Shown here piece after piece: positions 62,985 to 64,000 of a stretch of 64,000 bases of DNA (its first letter is position 1; each line of letters begins with the position of its first letter). The translations under genes were made by a program, and so were the position numbers. Source of the stretch: Climacium dendroides (taxonomy: Eukaryota; Streptophyta; Bryopsida; Hypnales; Climaciaceae); assembly GCA_950106755.1 (NCBI GenBank), contig OX467092.1:10044001-10108000 (forward strand), given 5' to 3'. The notes beneath the pieces were generated by a model, which was not told the DNA's origin, ran no database searches, and saw nothing but the letters and a program-made list of their open reading frames with translations.

Positions 62985-63893
62985 ATGGAGTCAAAGGTGG
63001 TGCGAGGAGAGTCCGCAAAACTTTCGAGAGAGAGGAGGGGATCGTTTGACAAGAAGTAGAAGTCTACAAAAGTCCCTCAGTCTGTTCGAGAGTTGCTTCT
63101 AGAGTTAGCATCTCTTAAACTGCAGACAACTGAATTTTTTGTGAAGGAGAGAGGCTTGTCTGGTTGTAGTCTAAACCCTAAGCATTCCGCGGATATGGCC
63201 TGTGTGACCCCGGAGAAAATCGAGGAAGTTTGGGGAAAGTGTTCAACGTTTAAGACAACAAACACTACTCTGAGTCCACAAAGTAGATTAGAGCTTCTCC
63301 AGTTGTGTGCTAAAATTTACGGGAAGTCTGAGATTACAAATAATGAGTTCATGGCTTGGGTGGTAAAAGGCTACATTGCTGGATTGATGGGTTTTGATGT
63401 GAATTGAGCATCCGCTGCTGCATTGACGAATTTACTTCTTATCAGCCGATTAGAGGGGGAACTTTTGAAGAGAGATCTTACAGAAGAGGAGGCTACTGCC
63501 CTAAAGCATTTGGCGCCTTATGCTATTGCAAAGCCTTCCGTTTCCCACTCGAAGGCTAGTGGAGCAGCCAGCGGTTTGGGGTCACAACCGGTGGAAGCAA
63601 AGTTGCTCTTTGGAAAATTCAAGCCGGGCGATGTCAAATTATCTCCTGCATCGATAGCGGAGATTGTTCAAGCAGAAGAGGTTTTGGTTGTTGAAGGCGA
63701 GCTGCTGGCGAACACCGAAAGTAAGGAGAGGTTTTTGAATTCTTCAAAATCTAGCATTGCAGAGAGAATCATTGGATTCAAATTTGGGGTGGACGATCAA
63801 AATGCTAATGCAAAGGAAGCGGCTGAGAACGTGAAGGTGGTGGAGGAAGGATTGCGGCAAAACAATCTATTAATCTCAGCATTAGAGACAAAT
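62985..63893 (+). pseudogene. First exon of an unrecognised gene with two in-frame stops
   Basis: One frame runs from ATG 62985 to the donor GTGAGT at 63894, 303 codons. It has TAG at 63057-63059 and TGA at 63405-63407, both followed by clearly coding sequence (VPQSVRELLLELASLKLQ, LLISRLEGELLKRDLTEEEA, KSSIAERIIGFKF). It is helical and rich in Glu/Lys/Ala and probably a coiled-coil protein. I do not recognise the family. The stops fit CAG and CGA codons changed by C-to-T. The gene continues beyond the window. Confidence 0.55.
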
Positions 63894-64000
63894 GTGAGTA
63901 ATTTCTTGCTATTCGGTTTAGGATTTTTGTTCAGTTTCATGTAGTTCAGATCAGGGTTTAGGATTTAGGGTCCACAGTCCTTTAGTGATCTTGATGGGAT

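Noticed and set aside
1..64000. TAG reassigned as a sense codon, given many in-frame TAGs
   Set aside because: The NLR, the gag frame and the transposase frame themselves end at TAG. The in-frame TAGs are confined to decaying or mobile genes, and TGA interrupts in the same way. Nonsense decay explains it better.
1..64000. CRISPR arrays, bacterial operons or riboswitches
   Set aside because: The repeats here are tandem without unique spacers, and the genes are spliced eukaryotic genes.

Overview
The window is plant nuclear DNA, most likely from a bryophyte and probably a moss. The main evidence is an NLR resistance gene whose N-terminus is a protein kinase (kinase-NB-ARC-LRR, the 'PNL' class described from mosses). 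Supporting evidence is plant-type spliced genes, a plant HEI10 gene, a nuclear copy of plastid psbI/trnS-GCU, and several plant transposon families. The species cannot be told from the sequence.

Three host-like genes can be assembled from exons with matching phases. (1) At the left edge, a RING-H2 gene (<1-2711, +) has one in-frame TAG and a long intron full of ~59-bp repeats. (2) A four-exon NLR (22460-16145, -) encodes about 1800 aa: membrane anchor, helical region, kinase-like domain, NB-ARC, and about 31 near-identical 24-aa LRRs. Decayed LRR arrays follow it (to ~12690), including a second copy of the LRR exon. (3) A complete seven-exon meiotic crossover gene HEI10 (46277-48686, +) encodes 316 aa.

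The rest is mostly mobile DNA. A DDE-type transposase gene (10475-6632, -) is broken by two TAGs. A 6975-bp CACTA element (34686-41660, TSD AAT) carries a minus-strand gene joining a HAD/FCP1-like domain to an En/Spm-type domain, plus a plus-strand DUF4216-like exon. Part of a related element lies at 60653-62352. A Ty3/gypsy (Athila-like) fragment with a tRNA-Asp-type primer-binding site and gag (53696-56809) is split by an 888-bp CACTA insertion. There are also small TIR elements at 5943, 13229 and 21903, an inverted-repeat complex at 29.5-31.7 kb, and a permuted duplication between ~27-29 kb and ~42.6-44.3 kb. A last exon-like frame (62985-63893, +) has two in-frame stops.

Two themes link the regions. 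Broken reading frames are interrupted by ten in-frame stops, seven TAG and three TGA but no TAA, which fits C-to-T decay of CAG (CHG) and CGA (CG) codons in methylated DNA. HEI10 and the NLR have none. The NLR repeat array behaves as a coding minisatellite of 72-bp units with 9-10-unit higher-order copies, next to non-coding relics that could act as donors for gene conversion. Long AT-rich stretches (2.7-5.7, 22.5-25.8, 33.1-34.7, 44.3-46.3 kb) show no gene.
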